Positions 8,155 to 20,527 of a DNA stretch of 64,000 bases are shown here, one piece after another. Origin of the DNA: Brachybacterium faecium DSM 4810 (GTDB lineage: Bacteria; Actinomycetota; Actinomycetes; Actinomycetales; Dermabacteraceae); the NCBI GenBank assembly GCA_000023405.1, contig CP001643.1, forward strand, positions 1,860,001 through 1,924,000, written 5' to 3'. Position numbers and translations under genes: made by a program. The notes beneath the pieces were generated by a model. That model searched no databases. It was not told the origin of the DNA and was given only the letters and a program-made list of their open reading frames with translations. How positions within the stretch are numbered: the first letter of the stretch is position 1; each line of letters begins with the position of its first letter.

Positions 8155-8973
8155 GTGAGCACTGAGTCCACCGCCGGCCCGGCGAAGATCCGACTGCGTC
8201 ATCTGCAGCAGGCCAAGGTCGAGGGGCGCCCCTTCACGATGCTCACCGCGTACGACCAGTTCTCGGCGCAGATCTTCGAGTCCGCGGGGATCGAGGTGCT
8301 GCTGGTGGGCGACTCGGTGGGGACCACCGTGCTGGGGCATGCCTCCACCACCGCGAGCACGCACCAGGACATGCTCACCTTCACCGGCGCCGTGGCCCGC
8401 AGCGTGACGCGCCCGCTGGTGGTCGCCGATCTCGCCTTCGGGACCTATGAGAGCGGCCCGGCCGACGCCCTGCGCCACGGCGTGGAGCTGGTCCGCGCCG
8501 GCGCGGAGGCGGTCAAGCTCGAGGGCGGCGCCGAGATCGTGCCCCAGGTGCGGGCGCTGGTCGATGCCGGCATCCCCGTCGTCGGGCACCTCGGCTTCAC
8601 GCCGCAGTCCGTCAACTCCCTCTCCGGCCACCGGGTGCAGGGCCGCGGCGACGCGGCGGCGGAGAAGCTGGTGGTCGATGCCCTCGCGCTGCAGGGCGCG
8701 GGCGCGGCGGCGGTGGTGCTCGAGCTCGTCCCGGCCGCGGTCGCCGAAGCGGTCACCGAGGCGCTCGAGGTGCCCACGATCGGCATCGGTGCCGGCCCGC
8801 GCTGCGACGGGCAGGTGCTCGTGTGGCAGGACATGGCCGGGCTGTCCGGCTTCCACGGCAAGTTCGTCAAGGCCTTCGCCGATCTGCGCGGCCAGCTGCA
8901 GGCGGCGGCGGAGCAGTACCGGGCGGAGGTCGGCGAGCGTCGCTACCCCGGCCCGGAGCACTCCTTCGACTGA
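8155..8973 (+). CDS. panB: 3-methyl-2-oxobutanoate hydroxymethyltransferase
   Basis: 272 residues. PanB transfers a hydroxymethyl group from 5,10-methylenetetrahydrofolate to 2-oxoisovalerate to give ketopantoate, the first step of pantothenate (coenzyme A) synthesis, in the cytoplasm. Family motifs: MLTAYDQFSAQIFESAGIEVLLVGDSVG (residues 29-56, Mg2+-binding Asp), AVKLEGG near 120, and IPVVGHLGFTPQS. The GTG start is preceded by AGGAG at 7 nt. It is monocistronic here; panC and panD are not in the window. Confidence 0.97.
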   Translation: MSTESTAGPAKIRLRHLQQAKVEGRPFTMLTAYDQFSAQIFESAGIEVLLVGDSVGTTVLGHASTTASTHQDMLTFTGAVARSVTRPLVVADLAFGTYESGPADALRHGVELVRAGAEAVKLEGGAEIVPQVRALVDAGIPVVGHLGFTPQSVNSLSGHRVQGRGDAAAEKLVVDALALQGAGAAAVVLELVPAAVAEAVTEALEVPTIGIGAGPRCDGQVLVWQDMAGLSGFHGKFVKAFADLRGQLQAAAEQYRAEVGERRYPGPEHSFD

Positions 8974-8992
8974 CCGCTCGGCTGCGCTGGCT

Positions 8993-9028
8993 CTCGAGCG
9001 GTCGCTCGAGCGGTCGACGGAGCGGTCG
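8993..9028. repeat. Three tandem 12-bp repeats
   Basis: CTCGAGCGGTCG occurs at 8993-9004 and 9005-9016, followed by the variant ACGGAGCGGTCG at 9017-9028. It sits between the converging panB and small-protein genes. The upstream CCGCTC (8974-8979) can pair with GAGCGG, so the block may also form alternative terminator hairpins. Confidence 0.6.
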
Positions 9029-9031
9029 GTC

Positions 9032-9250
9032 TCAGCGGGTCCCGCCGTCGGTGGCGGGCGGGGTGCCGTAGTCCTCCCACTTCTCGTCCTCCTCGTCCCA
9101 GGACTCGTTGCGCTCGGATGCCGTGCGCAGGGCCCGTGCCGCCTCCTCCCGCGTCGCGTAGGGGCCCATCCGCTGCGTGGCCGGGGACTGCGCCCCCTCC
9201 TCCACCTGGCCGGTGCTGAGGTTGTAGTAGAACTGCGTGCCCTCGGTCAC
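9032..9250 (-). CDS. Small conserved acidic protein (SPOR-like), 72 aa
   Basis: Reads MTEGTQFYYNLSTGQVEEG... then MGPYATREEAARALRTASERNESWDEEDEKW. The F-Y-Y-N-x-x-T-G-Q-V-E-x-G and GPY-x-T-R-x-E-A-x-x-A pattern is that of a small protein common in actinobacteria and sometimes called SPOR-domain-like. The GTG start at 9250 is preceded by GGAAGGAGT at ideal spacing; upstream in-frame codons would run into map. It is divergent from map. Function unknown. Confidence 0.75.
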   Translation of the reverse strand: MTEGTQFYYNLSTGQVEEGAQSPATQRMGPYATREEAARALRTASERNESWDEEDEKWEDYGTPPATDGGTR

Positions 9251-9287
9251 GTCGGACTCCTTCCGAGTCGGTGAGAGACTGGTGGTC

Positions 9288-10175
9288 ATGACTGTAGAGC
9301 AGGAATGGATCCGCCCTGAAGGGCGCGAGGTGCTGGTGCCCGGCACCATCGGCCCCCGGCGCAGCGTGCCCTCACACATCGAGCGCCCCGAGTACGTCGG
9401 GAAGGACGAGGCCGTCTCGGACAGCGGCCCCTACGTCCAGAGCGCCGATGTGATCGCCCGGGTCCGCGAGGCGTCGCGGATCGCCGCGCTCGCGCTGCAG
9501 GCCGCCGGCGAGGCCGCGCAGCCGGGAGTGACCACGGACCACATCGATGCGGTGGTCCACGGCGTGCTCCTCGAGAACGGCGCCTACCCCTCGACGCTGG
9601 GCTACCTCGGCTTCGAGAAGTCCTGCTGCACGAGCCTGAACGAGGTGATCTGCCACGGCATCCCCGATTCGACGGTGATGCAGTCCGGCGACATCCTCAA
9701 CGTCGACGTCACCGCCTACCTCCACGGCGTGCACGGCGACTGCAACGCGACCTTCCTGGTGGGCGACGTCCACCCCCGCGCGCAGGATCTCGTCGAGAAG
9801 GCGCACGCGGCGATGATGCGCGGCATCAAGGTGGCCCGGCCCGGGCGTGAGGTCAACGTGATCGGACGCGTCATCGAGAAGTTCGTGACCCGTCACGGCA
9901 TGGAGTCGGTGCGCGACTACACCGGCCACGGTGTGGCCGAGGGTTTCCACAACGGGCTGATCATCCCGCACTACGACTCCGCCCCGATGTTCGACGACGT
10001 CATCGAGGAGGGCATGACCTTCACGATCGAGCCGATGGTGACGATCGGCTCGCAGGAGTGGGAGCAGTGGGACGACGGCTGGACCGTGGTCACCCGCGAC
10101 CGCTCCTTCAGCGCGCAGTTCGAGCACACGATGCTCATCACGGACGAGGGCCCCGAGCTGCTCACGGTGGTCTGA
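9288..10175 (+). CDS. map: Methionine aminopeptidase, type I with N-terminal extension
   Basis: 295 residues. It removes the initiator methionine from nascent proteins. All five metal ligands are visible in order: Asp in NVDVTAYLHG, Asp in GDCNATF, His in YTGHGVAEGFH, Glu in TFTIEPMV, and Glu in SFSAQFEHTM. About 40 extra N-terminal residues with PGTIGPRRSVPSHIERPEYVG match the proline-containing extension of actinobacterial type Ic enzymes, which is thought to contact the ribosome. The ATG at 9288 is chosen because this extension begins there. A GC hairpin follows at 10199-10232. Confidence 0.95.
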   Translation: MTVEQEWIRPEGREVLVPGTIGPRRSVPSHIERPEYVGKDEAVSDSGPYVQSADVIARVREASRIAALALQAAGEAAQPGVTTDHIDAVVHGVLLENGAYPSTLGYLGFEKSCCTSLNEVICHGIPDSTVMQSGDILNVDVTAYLHGVHGDCNATFLVGDVHPRAQDLVEKAHAAMMRGIKVARPGREVNVIGRVIEKFVTRHGMESVRDYTGHGVAEGFHNGLIIPHYDSAPMFDDVIEEGMTFTIEPMVTIGSQEWEQWDDGWTVVTRDRSFSAQFEHTMLITDEGPELLTVV

Positions 10176-10198
10176 GACCGCGACGTGAACAGCGCTCC

Positions 10199-10232
10199 CG
10201 GCGGCCCCGGGCCCGGGTATCCTGGGCCGCCG
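10199..10232 (+). terminator. Hairpin after map
   Basis: CGGCGGCCC (10199-10207) pairs with GGGCCGCCG (10224-10232), 24 bp past the map stop codon. No clear U-tract. It separates map from ppgK. Confidence 0.5.
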
Positions 10233-10305
10233 TGAGCACCGTCACCCTCGGTGCCCCCACCCTGCGGGGCGATCTCTCGCCCGCCTACGGCACACAGGAG
10301 ACACG

Positions 10306-11154
10306 ATGAGCAAGCAGGCCTTCGGGATCGACATCGGCGGGAGCGGGATCAAGGGGGCTCCGGTCGATCTCTCCACCGGGGAGCTCGCCGCCGACAGGCT
10401 GCGGATCGAGACTCCGCAGCCCTCGACCCCGGATGCCGTGGCGGACACCGTCGCCGAGCTCATCTCCTCCTTCGACGTCGCGCCGGACATGCCCGTGGGC
10501 GTCACCTTCCCCGCGGTGATCCAGGCGGGGGTCGCCCAGACCGCGGCCAACGTGGACGATGCGTGGATCGGGACCGATGTGGACGCCCTGCTCACCGAGC
10601 GCACCGGTCACGACGTGTTCGTCGTCAACGACGCCGACGCCGCCGGGATCGCGGAGATGAAGTTCGGGGCGGGCCGGAAGTCCACCGGCGTGGTCCTCGT
10701 GATCACGCTCGGCACCGGCGTGGGCAGCGCGACCTTCGTGGACGGCACCCTGGTGCCCAACACCGAGCTCGGCCACGTGCTGCTGCACGGCGACTCCGCC
10801 GAGCGCTACATGGCCAGCTCCATCCGGGAGAAGGAGGATCTGGACTGGGAGACCTGGGCGGCGCGGCTCCAGGAATACTTCTCCCACATCGAGTTCCTCT
10901 TCAGCCCCACTCGCCTCATCGTGGGCGGAGGGGTCTCGAAGAAGCACAAGCACTTCCTGCCGCTGCTGGATCTGAAGAGCGAGATCGTGCCGGCGAAGCT
11001 GCGCAACGAGGCCGGGATCGTCGGTGCCGCCGTGCTCGCGCACCGCGAGGAGAAGGCCCTGCGGAAGGCCGCGAAGAAGGCGGGGAGCTCCGAGAACACG
11101 GCGGACGCGGCCGGCGCGAAGAAGGAGAAGACCAAGACCAAGGCGGCGAAGTAG
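10306..11154 (+). CDS. ppgK: Polyphosphate glucokinase
   Basis: 282 residues of the ROK/hexokinase fold. PpgK phosphorylates glucose with polyphosphate (or ATP) to glucose-6-phosphate, an activity typical of actinobacteria. Visible motifs: the phosphate-1 loop [17 protein letters not shown] (residues 5-21), the adenosine/phosphate-2 region [14 protein letters not shown], and LGHVLLHG. It lacks the zinc cysteines of ROK repressors, which supports a kinase. The last about 35 residues form a Lys/Ala-rich tail (KKAGSSENT... [11 protein letters not shown]), probably disordered. A 20-bp palindrome right after the gene may terminate it. Confidence 0.95.
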   Translation: MSKQAFGIDIGGSGIKGAPVDLSTGELAADRLRIETPQPSTPDAVADTVAELISSFDVAPDMPVGVTFPAVIQAGVAQTAANVDDAWIGTDVDALLTERTGHDVFVVNDADAAGIAEMKFGAGRKSTGVVLVITLGTGVGSATFVDGTLVPNTELGHVLLHGDSAERYMASSIREKEDLDWETWAARLQEYFSHIEFLFSPTRLIVGGGVSKKHKHFLPLLDLKSEIVPAKLRNEAGIVGAAVLAHREEKALRKAAKKAGSSENTADAAGAKKEKTKTKAAK

Positions 11155-11180
11155 CCGACCGACGGGGCCTCGGCCCACTG

Positions 11181-11200
11181 CCCCGCATCGCGATGCGGGG
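11181..11200. terminator. Perfect 20-bp palindrome between ppgK and rnpB
   Basis: CCCCGCATCGCGATGCGGGG is fully self-complementary and lies 1 bp from the 3' end of RNase P RNA and 26 bp past ppgK. It probably acts as a shared bidirectional terminator. Confidence 0.6.
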
Positions 11201-11201
11201 C

Positions 11202-11564
11202 GGACCAGCCGGCCTGTAAGCCGGGTTCTGTGATCGGCAGCCATCCCTCTCGGATCGCCGTTGCCGGCGACCTCCAGCGGTCCACCCGGGGACTCGGGCC
11301 GGCGCCCTCGAACGTCCCCTGTCCGACCTTGCTCCCGGTGGGGTTTGCCGTGCCGGTCTCGTCACCGAGACCGCGGTGGTCTCTTACACCACCCTTTCAC
11401 CCTCACCGCCGCTCCCGAAGGGGCGGCGGCGGTCTGCTCTCTGTGGCACTGTCCCGCGGATCGCTCCGGGTGGGCGTTACCCACCACCGTGCCGGATGGA
11501 GCCCGGACTTTCCTCGGCCCCGGAGCCTCGGCTCCGAGGACGCGGCTGCCCGGCCGACTGGTCC
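11202..11564 (-). ncRNA. rnpB: RNase P RNA (class A)
   Basis: The catalytic RNA that cuts 5' leaders from pre-tRNAs. On the minus strand the ends form helix P1: GGACCAGTCGGCC at the 5' end with GGCCGGCTGGTCC at the 3' end. Universal conserved segments are present: GAGGAAAGTCCGGGCTCC (CR-I) near 11497-11520, AGGGTGAAAGGGTG near 11390-11405, ACAGAAACCCGGCTTA-type sequence (here CAGAACCCGGCTTAC) near the 3' end, and the GCAAACCCC region. The ends are placed by P1 pairing and may be off by a few bases. Confidence 0.93.
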
Positions 11565-11686
11565 ACGCGCAGTCTACGACGGCCCTCCCCCGCCCGTCCC
11601 GCAGCGGTCCGACCGCCCCCGGCGACGTGCGCAACGTCTCCCTCGCCGCGTCCGAGGCCCGTGCCGGGCCGCACCAGAATGGAGGG

Positions 11687-12466
11687 ATGCTCATCCTGCT
11701 GCCGCCGTCGGAGAAGAAGACCCGCCCCTCGGAGGTCGGCGCCGCCGCTCTGGATCTGGAGGCGATGAGCCTCCCCCAGCTCTGCGAGGCCCGGAAGACG
11801 ATGCTGCGCGCAGCGCAGCGCACCGCCGCCGGGACCGATGCCGCCGAGCGGCTCGGCGTGCCCGCCTCCGCGCCGGAGCTGGTGGGGCGGATGCTCCATC
11901 TCGAGCAGGAGCCCGCCGCCGCGCCGCTCGCCGTCTACTCCGGCGTGCTCTACGACCAGCTGGAGGCCGGCCAGGCCCCTGTCGAGGGGCGGGACGTGCT
12001 GATCCAGAGCGCGCTGTTCGGACTCGTCGATGCGTTCCGCGACCGGATCCCCGCCTACCGTCTCTCCGCCGGCTCGACCCTGTCGCGGCTGGGCAAGGCA
12101 GGCTCCTGGTGGGGGCGTCAGCTGCGCCCCCTGGCCCAGGAGCTGCGCGCCGAGCAGGCCGAGAGCGGCTCCCCGCTGATGATCGACTGCCGCTCGGGCG
12201 GCTACCGCTCGATGATGGCGATGCGCAGCGGGGACGGGGTGCGGGTGCTCGAGGTCGCCCCCGTCCAGGAGCGCGACGGGGTGCGGAAGGTGATCTCGCA
12301 CGAGGCGAAGCGCTATCGGGGGCTGGTCACCCGGGTGCTGCTCGGCCTGGAGCGCGCCCCCGCCACGGCGGACGAGGTCGTCGACGCGCTCGGCAGCGGT
12401 CTGGGAGCGGGCCTGGAGGTCGAGCTGGACGGCGACCGCCTGGTGGTCGTGGACCGGGTGGGCTGA
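11687..12466 (+). CDS. yaaA: Peroxide stress protein YaaA family (DUF328)
   Basis: 259 residues beginning MLILLPPSEKKTRP, the hallmark N-terminus of YaaA, followed by family blocks YSGVLYDQL, LIQSALFGLVDAFRDRIPAYRLSAGSTL and LMIDCRSGGYRSM. E. coli YaaA lowers free iron during peroxide stress and binds DNA. GGAGGG lies directly against the ATG with no spacer, so translation may be weak or leaderless; the conserved N-terminus fixes the start. It diverges from rnpB and converges on nif3 with a gap of 6 bp. Confidence 0.9.
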   Translation: MLILLPPSEKKTRPSEVGAAALDLEAMSLPQLCEARKTMLRAAQRTAAGTDAAERLGVPASAPELVGRMLHLEQEPAAAPLAVYSGVLYDQLEAGQAPVEGRDVLIQSALFGLVDAFRDRIPAYRLSAGSTLSRLGKAGSWWGRQLRPLAQELRAEQAESGSPLMIDCRSGGYRSMMAMRSGDGVRVLEVAPVQERDGVRKVISHEAKRYRGLVTRVLLGLERAPATADEVVDALGSGLGAGLEVELDGDRLVVVDRVG

Positions 12467-12472
12467 GCGCGC

Positions 12473-13357
12473 TCAGCCGGCGCGCCCTCCCCAGGGGTCC
12501 GTGGTGTGCTCGCTGAGCAGCACGTCGAGTCCCGGGACCGCGCTCTCGAGCAGCTCCTGCGCGAGCGGCAGCCAGAGCGCTTCGGAGGCCGCATGCGGGA
12601 CGTCGAGCAGGGCGGGCACGGCGGACGGGTCCGCCGCCGATTCCAGGTGCTCGAGCGCGGGATGGTGGCGCAGGTCCGAGGTGATGTAGGCGTCCACCCC
12701 GGCGGTGACCGCGGCATCCAGGAACGAATCTCCCGCGCCCGGACACACGGCCACGGTGCGCACCGGCCGGTCCGCGTCACCGGTGTGGAGGATGCCGCGC
12801 GCCGTGGCGGGGACCTGCCCGGCGATGGCGGCGGCGAGGTGCCCGACGGTGGTCGGGGCCGGCAGCGTGCCCACCGCTCCCAGCCCGAAGTGCTGCGAGC
12901 CGTGGGCCGCCTCGGCCGGGACCTCGCCGGGCACGAGCGGTCGCGCGTCCTGCAGGTCCAGCAGCCTCATCCAGGCGCCGACGGTGCCGCGGGTGGAGCG
13001 GTCCACGTTGGTGTGGCCGCACCACAGGGCGGTCCCGTGGCGCAGCAGGTGGGTGACCACCGCGCCCTTGCCCTCGTCGGCGGGCAGGAAGCTGGCTCCG
13101 CGCAGCAGCAGCGGATGGTGGGTGACCAGCAGCTGGGCGCCCTGCTCGACGGCCTCGCGGGCCACGGCCACGGTCGGGTCCACGGCGAGCAGCACGCGCC
13201 GCACCGGGGCGTCGCGCTCCCCCAGCACCAGGCCCACCCGGTCCCAGGCCTCGGCCCAGTCCAGCGGGTAGGCGGCTTCGAGCGCGCCGATCACGGCGCC
13301 CACGCTGCTCTCGGCGGTGTCGCGGGGGCCGGCGGTGTCACGGGGTGCGGTGGTCAT
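12473..13357 (-). CDS. Nif3-like dinuclear metal centre protein
   Basis: 294 residues of the Nif3/DUF34 family. Metal-binding motifs are present: LLVTHHPLLL and WCGHTNVD in the first half, LLSEHTTDP near the C-terminus. The family forms hexamers with a two-metal site; some members are linked to GTP cyclohydrolase I-like folds, but no agreed reaction exists. It is the last gene of sufS-sufU-nif3, 4 bp after sufU, with GGGAGA before the ATG. The co-location suggests a role in metal or cluster handling (inference). Confidence 0.9.
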   Translation of the reverse strand: MTTAPRDTAGPRDTAESSVGAVIGALEAAYPLDWAEAWDRVGLVLGERDAPVRRVLLAVDPTVAVAREAVEQGAQLLVTHHPLLLRGASFLPADEGKGAVVTHLLRHGTALWCGHTNVDRSTRGTVGAWMRLLDLQDARPLVPGEVPAEAAHGSQHFGLGAVGTLPAPTTVGHLAAAIAGQVPATARGILHTGDADRPVRTVAVCPGAGDSFLDAAVTAGVDAYITSDLRHHPALEHLESAADPSAVPALLDVPHAASEALWLPLAQELLESAVPGLDVLLSEHTTDPWGGRAG

Positions 13358-13361
13358 CGGG

Positions 13362-16632
<3,271 letters not shown>

Positions 16633-16736
16633 GGTGCGCCTCCCTCACGGTGGATGGAGCCGATCGTACCCACCGAGGTGCGGGCGCACCGGGGCTGTGC
16701 CGCTCCCGGTGCTCCTCATGTGCTCGCCGGACGGAG

Positions 16737-16778
16737 AACGCCCCTCACGATGCGCGGGATGCGCAGGTGAGGGGCGTT
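16737..16778 (-). terminator. Terminator of tRNA-Val
   Basis: AACGCCCCTCA (16737-16747) pairs perfectly with TGAGGGGCGTT (16768-16778), and an inner TGCGC/GCGCA pair extends it. It starts 9 bp past the 3' end of the minus-strand tRNA. Confidence 0.7.
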
Positions 16779-16787
16779 GTGCCCGGT

Positions 16788-16860
16788 GGGTCGTGAGGGG
16801 CTCGAACCCCCGACCTTCTGGGTGTAAACCAGACGCTCTGACCAGCTGAGCTAACGACCC
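16788..16860 (-). tRNA. tRNA-Val (anticodon TAC)
   Basis: On the minus strand, acceptor GGGTCGT pairs with ACGACCC, the D arm is GCTCAGCTGGTCAGAGC, the anticodon stem TCTGG/CCAGA encloses loop TTTACAC (anticodon TAC), and the T arm is GGGGGTTCGAGCCCC. 73 nt; CCA is not encoded. Confidence 0.95.
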
Positions 16861-16930
16861 TGACGGGAGCGGGCTCCCGCTGTCCCCGCCGCAGCGGGGC
16901 CATAGCCCCCGAGGCGGGGCGCCCGGATGG

Positions 16931-17350
16931 TCAGTTGGTGCGGCTGGCCAGGCGGGTGCCGGTCCAGTCCCGGGCGACGCTCACCGAGCTCATCACCCGC
17001 AGCCCGGCGATGCCGGCGCTCTCCTGGATGTCGCCCGGCATCACGTGCCCGTCGCGACCGGCCTTCGGCGTCATCACCCACACCGGTGCCCCGGCGTCGA
17101 TGTTGCGCAGGGTGTCGACCATGGCGTCGGTGAGGTCGCCATCGCCCTCGCGCCACCAGAGCACGACGGCGTCCACGATCTCCTGGGTGTCCTCGTCCTC
17201 GAGCTCGCCACCGATGAAATCCTCGATCGCATCGCGCAGATCGAGGTCGACGTCGTCGTCGTAGCCGATCTCCTGCACGATCTGTCCCGTGGTGAAGTTC
17301 AGCACCTCGGACAGGGAGCTGGACGAAGGGGCGTCGGCGGACGGTGACAA
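16931..17350 (-). CDS. DUF3052 family protein
   Basis: 139 residues matching the actinobacterial DUF3052 pattern: LNFTTGQIVQEIGYDDDVDLDLRDAIED, DTQEIVDAVVLWWREGDGDLTDAMVD, VWVMTPKAGRDGHVMPGDIQESA and MSSVSVARDW. Function unknown. It lies next to aceE, as in mycobacteria. The start is taken as TTG at 17350 because GTGAGGAGTCC gives GAGGAG at 7 nt; a GTG seven codons upstream overlaps that site and is less likely. Confidence 0.85.
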   Translation of the reverse strand: MSPSADAPSSSSLSEVLNFTTGQIVQEIGYDDDVDLDLRDAIEDFIGGELEDEDTQEIVDAVVLWWREGDGDLTDAMVDTLRNIDAGAPVWVMTPKAGRDGHVMPGDIQESAGIAGLRVMSSVSVARDWTGTRLASRTN

Positions 17351-17661
17351 GAAAGGACTCCTCACAAGCGGTGACAATGCAACAGTGCGCTGCAGCGACG
17401 AGGAGCGGGAGGCCCGACGGCGTGCGGCGCGCGCCAAAGTCTATGTCACCCGCCACCCCGGCGCACCACGGGACGTCCGTCCCGCCCCGGCCGCCCGGGG
17501 AAGGCGATGTCCTGCGTGTCACAGATGCGGAGGGAGTGTGAAGGTCCCGCGGGGTCACCGCGACGGTAGGCTTGCCTGCACCGAGGCCGAAGGAGCCGTG
17601 CCCAACGGCGATCCTCAGCTCCCACGGCCGGTCCATCGCCTCCCGTAGAGAGAAGGACAGT
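17351..17661. other. Divergent control region of DUF3052 and aceE
   Basis: 311 bp without a gene. It must hold promoters in both directions. TAGGCT at 17567-17572 fits a high-GC -10 box for aceE, but no good -35 is visible at the right distance. Nothing else stands out. Confidence 0.35.
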
Positions 17662-20406
17662 GTGACTTCGCACGAGACCCCTCGTCCCATCGGCATCAAC
17701 CTGCCGAGCCACGCCCAGGACCCGGATCCCGAGGAGACCCGGGAATGGCTGGACTCGTTCGACGGGCTCGTCGAGCACCGGGGTGCCGATCGCGCCTCCG
17801 AGATCGTCCAGAGCCTGATCCAGCATGCGCGTGACGAGGACCTCCACCTGCCGGACTCGCTCACCACGGACTACGTGAACACGATCCCCACGGAGGAGCA
17901 GCCCGAGTACCCGGGTGACGTCGAGCTCGAGAAGGAGCTGCGCAACATCAACCGCTGGAACGCGGCGATGGTCGTGCACCGGGCACAGCGGCCCGAGGTG
18001 TCCGTCGGCGGCCACCTCTCCAGCTACGCCTCGATCGCGACGATGTACGAGGTGGGCTTCAACCACTTCTTCCGCGGCCGCAACCACCCCGGCGGCGGCG
18101 ACCACGTGTTCTTCCAGGGCCACGCCTCGCCCGGCATCTATTCGCGCGCGTTCATGATGGGCCGCCTGTCGCAGGAGGAGCTCGACGGCTTCCGCCAGGA
18201 GGTCTCCAGCGAGCACGGCATGCCCTCCTACCCGCATCCCCGCGCGATGCAGGACTTCTGGGAGTTCCCGACCGTCTCGATGGGCATCGGCCCGGTCGCG
18301 GCCATCGAGCAGGCCTCCTTCGACCGCTACCTCCAGAACCGCGGCCTCAAGGACACCAGCGAGCAGCACACCTGGGCGTTCCTCGGGGACGGAGAGATGG
18401 ACGAGGTCGAGTCCCGCGGCGCGCTGCACATCGCCGCCAAGGAGCACCTCGACAACCTCACCTTCGTGGTCAACTGCAACCTGCAGCGGCTGGACGGCCC
18501 GGTCCGCGGCAACGGCAAGATCATCCAGGAGCTGGAGAGCCAGTTCCGCGGCGCCGGCTGGAACGTCATCAAGGTGATCTGGGGCGCCGGCTGGGACCCG
18601 CTGCTGGAGGCCTCCTCCGACGGCGCGCTCATCGATCTGATGAACGCCACCCCGGACGGCGACTACCAGACCTACCGCGCCGAGGACGGCGCCTTCATCC
18701 GCGACAACTTCTTCGGCCGCGACCCGCGCACCAAGGCGCTCGTCGAGGACATGTCCGACGAGGACATCTGGTGGAAGCTCAACCGCGGCGGCCATGACGC
18801 GAAGAAGATCTACGCCGCGTTCAAGCAGGCCACCGAGCGCAACGGCAAGCCGACCGTGATCCTCGCGCACACCATCAAGGGCTACCGCCTGGGCAAGAAC
18901 TTCGCGGGCCGCAACGCCACCCACCAGATGAAGAAGTTCACCCTGGAGGATCTCAAGGCGCTGCGCGACACCCTGCGGATCCCGATCAGCGACGAGCAGC
19001 TCGAGTCCGGCAGCGTCTACGACGCGCCGTTCTACCTGCCGGACGACGACGCCCCGGTGATGAAGTACCTCAAGGAGCATCGCGAGGCCCTCGGCGGGCC
19101 GGTGCCCTCGCGGAGCACCGAGCACAAGGCTCTCGACCTGCCGGGCGACAAGGCCTACAAGGTCGTCAAGCGCGGCTCCGGCAAGCAGGAGATCGCCTCG
19201 ACGATGGCGCTCGTGCGGCTGCTGAAGGACCTCATGCGCGACAAGGAGACCGGCAAGCGCTGGGTCCCGATCGTGCCCGACGAGGCCCGCACCTTCGGCA
19301 TGGACTCGCTGTTCCCCACGGCGAAGATCTACAACCCCGACGGGCAGAACTACCTCTCGGTGGATCGTGACCTGCTGCTGGCCTACAAGGAGTCCACCTC
19401 CGGGCAGATCAAGCACATGGGCATCAACGAGATCAGCTCCACCGCGGCCTTCACCGCGGCGGGCACCTCGTACGCCACGCACGATTTCCCGATGATCCCG
19501 TTCTACATCTTCTACTCGATGTTCGGGTTCCAGCGCACCGGCGACTTCTTCTGGGCCGCCGGCGACCAGATGGCCAAGGGCTTCGTGATCGGCGCGACCG
19601 CCGGAAAGACGACGCTCGCGGGCGAGGGCCTGCAGCACATGGACGGCCATTCGCCGATCCTGGCCTCCACGAACCCCGGCGCCGTGATCTACGACCCCGT
19701 CTACGGGTACGAGCTCGGCCACATCATCCGCGACGGTCTGCAGCGCATGTACGGCGAGGACGACCGCCTGCAGGAGGTCTTCTACTACATCACGGTCTAC
19801 AACGAGCCGATGGTGCAGCCCGCCGAGCCCGAGGACCTCGACGTCGACGGCCTGCTGAAGGGCATGTACCTGCTCGACGAGGAGCCCGAGGGCGACGGTC
19901 CCGTCGCCCAGCTACTCGCCTCCGGCGTCGGCGTGCCGTGGGCGCGCCACGCCCGTGAGCTGCTGGCCGAGGACTGGGGCGTGCGCGCCGGCGTCTGGTC
20001 GGTGACCTCGTGGACGGAGCTGCGCAAGGAGGCCCTCGAGGCCGAGAAGCACAACCTCCTCAACCCGGAGGAGCCGCGCGCCCCGTGGCTCTCCGAGCGC
20101 CTCGAGGACGTCGACGGCCCGTTCGTCGCGACCTCCGACTACGACTTCATGGTCCCGGACATGATCCGTGAGTGGATCCCGGGCCGGTACGGCGTCCTCG
20201 GCGCTGACGGCTGGGGCTTCTCGGACACCCGCCCGGCCGCGCGCCGCCACCTGAAGATCGATGCGCACTCGATGGTCGTCAAGGCCCTCCAGCTGCTCGC
20301 CAAGGAGGGCAAGGTCGATCCCTCCGTGGTGCGCCAGGCCATCGACAAGTACGACCTGACGAACGTGAACGCCGGCCAGTCCGGCTCGTTCGGCGGCGAG
20401 TCCTGA
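17662..20406 (+). CDS. aceE: Pyruvate dehydrogenase E1 component, homodimeric type
   Basis: 914 residues. AceE decarboxylates pyruvate with thiamine diphosphate and passes the acetyl group to the E2 lipoyl domain, giving acetyl-CoA. Motifs: [22 protein letters not shown] near residue 113, the ThDP-binding [10 protein letters not shown] through [16 protein letters not shown] near 240-290, and [21 protein letters not shown] in the pyrimidine domain. The GTG start at 17662 follows GAGAAGGA; a start 30 codons upstream is less supported. A 16-bp perfect hairpin separates it from fabD, so it is likely transcribed alone. Confidence 0.97.
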   Translation: MTSHETPRPIGINLPSHAQDPDPEETREWLDSFDGLVEHRGADRASEIVQSLIQHARDEDLHLPDSLTTDYVNTIPTEEQPEYPGDVELEKELRNINRWNAAMVVHRAQRPEVSVGGHLSSYASIATMYEVGFNHFFRGRNHPGGGDHVFFQGHASPGIYSRAFMMGRLSQEELDGFRQEVSSEHGMPSYPHPRAMQDFWEFPTVSMGIGPVAAIEQASFDRYLQNRGLKDTSEQHTWAFLGDGEMDEVESRGALHIAAKEHLDNLTFVVNCNLQRLDGPVRGNGKIIQELESQFRGAGWNVIKVIWGAGWDPLLEASSDGALIDLMNATPDGDYQTYRAEDGAFIRDNFFGRDPRTKALVEDMSDEDIWWKLNRGGHDAKKIYAAFKQATERNGKPTVILAHTIKGYRLGKNFAGRNATHQMKKFTLEDLKALRDTLRIPISDEQLESGSVYDAPFYLPDDDAPVMKYLKEHREALGGPVPSRSTEHKALDLPGDKAYKVVKRGSGKQEIASTMALVRLLKDLMRDKETGKRWVPIVPDEARTFGMDSLFPTAKIYNPDGQNYLSVDRDLLLAYKESTSGQIKHMGINEISSTAAFTAAGTSYATHDFPMIPFYIFYSMFGFQRTGDFFWAAGDQMAKGFVIGATAGKTTLAGEGLQHMDGHSPILASTNPGAVIYDPVYGYELGHIIRDGLQRMYGEDDRLQEVFYYITVYNEPMVQPAEPEDLDVDGLLKGMYLLDEEPEGDGPVAQLLASGVGVPWARHARELLAEDWGVRAGVWSVTSWTELRKEALEAEKHNLLNPEEPRAPWLSERLEDVDGPFVATSDYDFMVPDMIREWIPGRYGVLGADGWGFSDTRPAARRHLKIDAHSMVVKALQLLAKEGKVDPSVVRQAIDKYDLTNVNAGQSGSFGGES

Positions 20407-20412
20407 TCATCC

Positions 20413-20450
20413 CGTCGGGCCGCCCGTCCGCGATGACGGGCGGCCCGACG
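20413..20450 (+). terminator. Very strong terminator between aceE and fabD
   Basis: A perfect 16-bp stem (20413-20428 with 20435-20450) and a 6-nt loop begin 7 bp after the aceE stop. A second, weaker repeat follows (GGCCCGT 20472-20478, ACGGGCC 20491-20497) just before fabD and could be another hairpin or an operator. Confidence 0.75.
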
Positions 20451-20527
20451 ACCGTTCCCACCCCTTCGGTCGGCCCGTCCCGTCCCCGGAACGGGCCGTC
20501 CCCGTCGTCCACCCCCTGGAGGTACCC

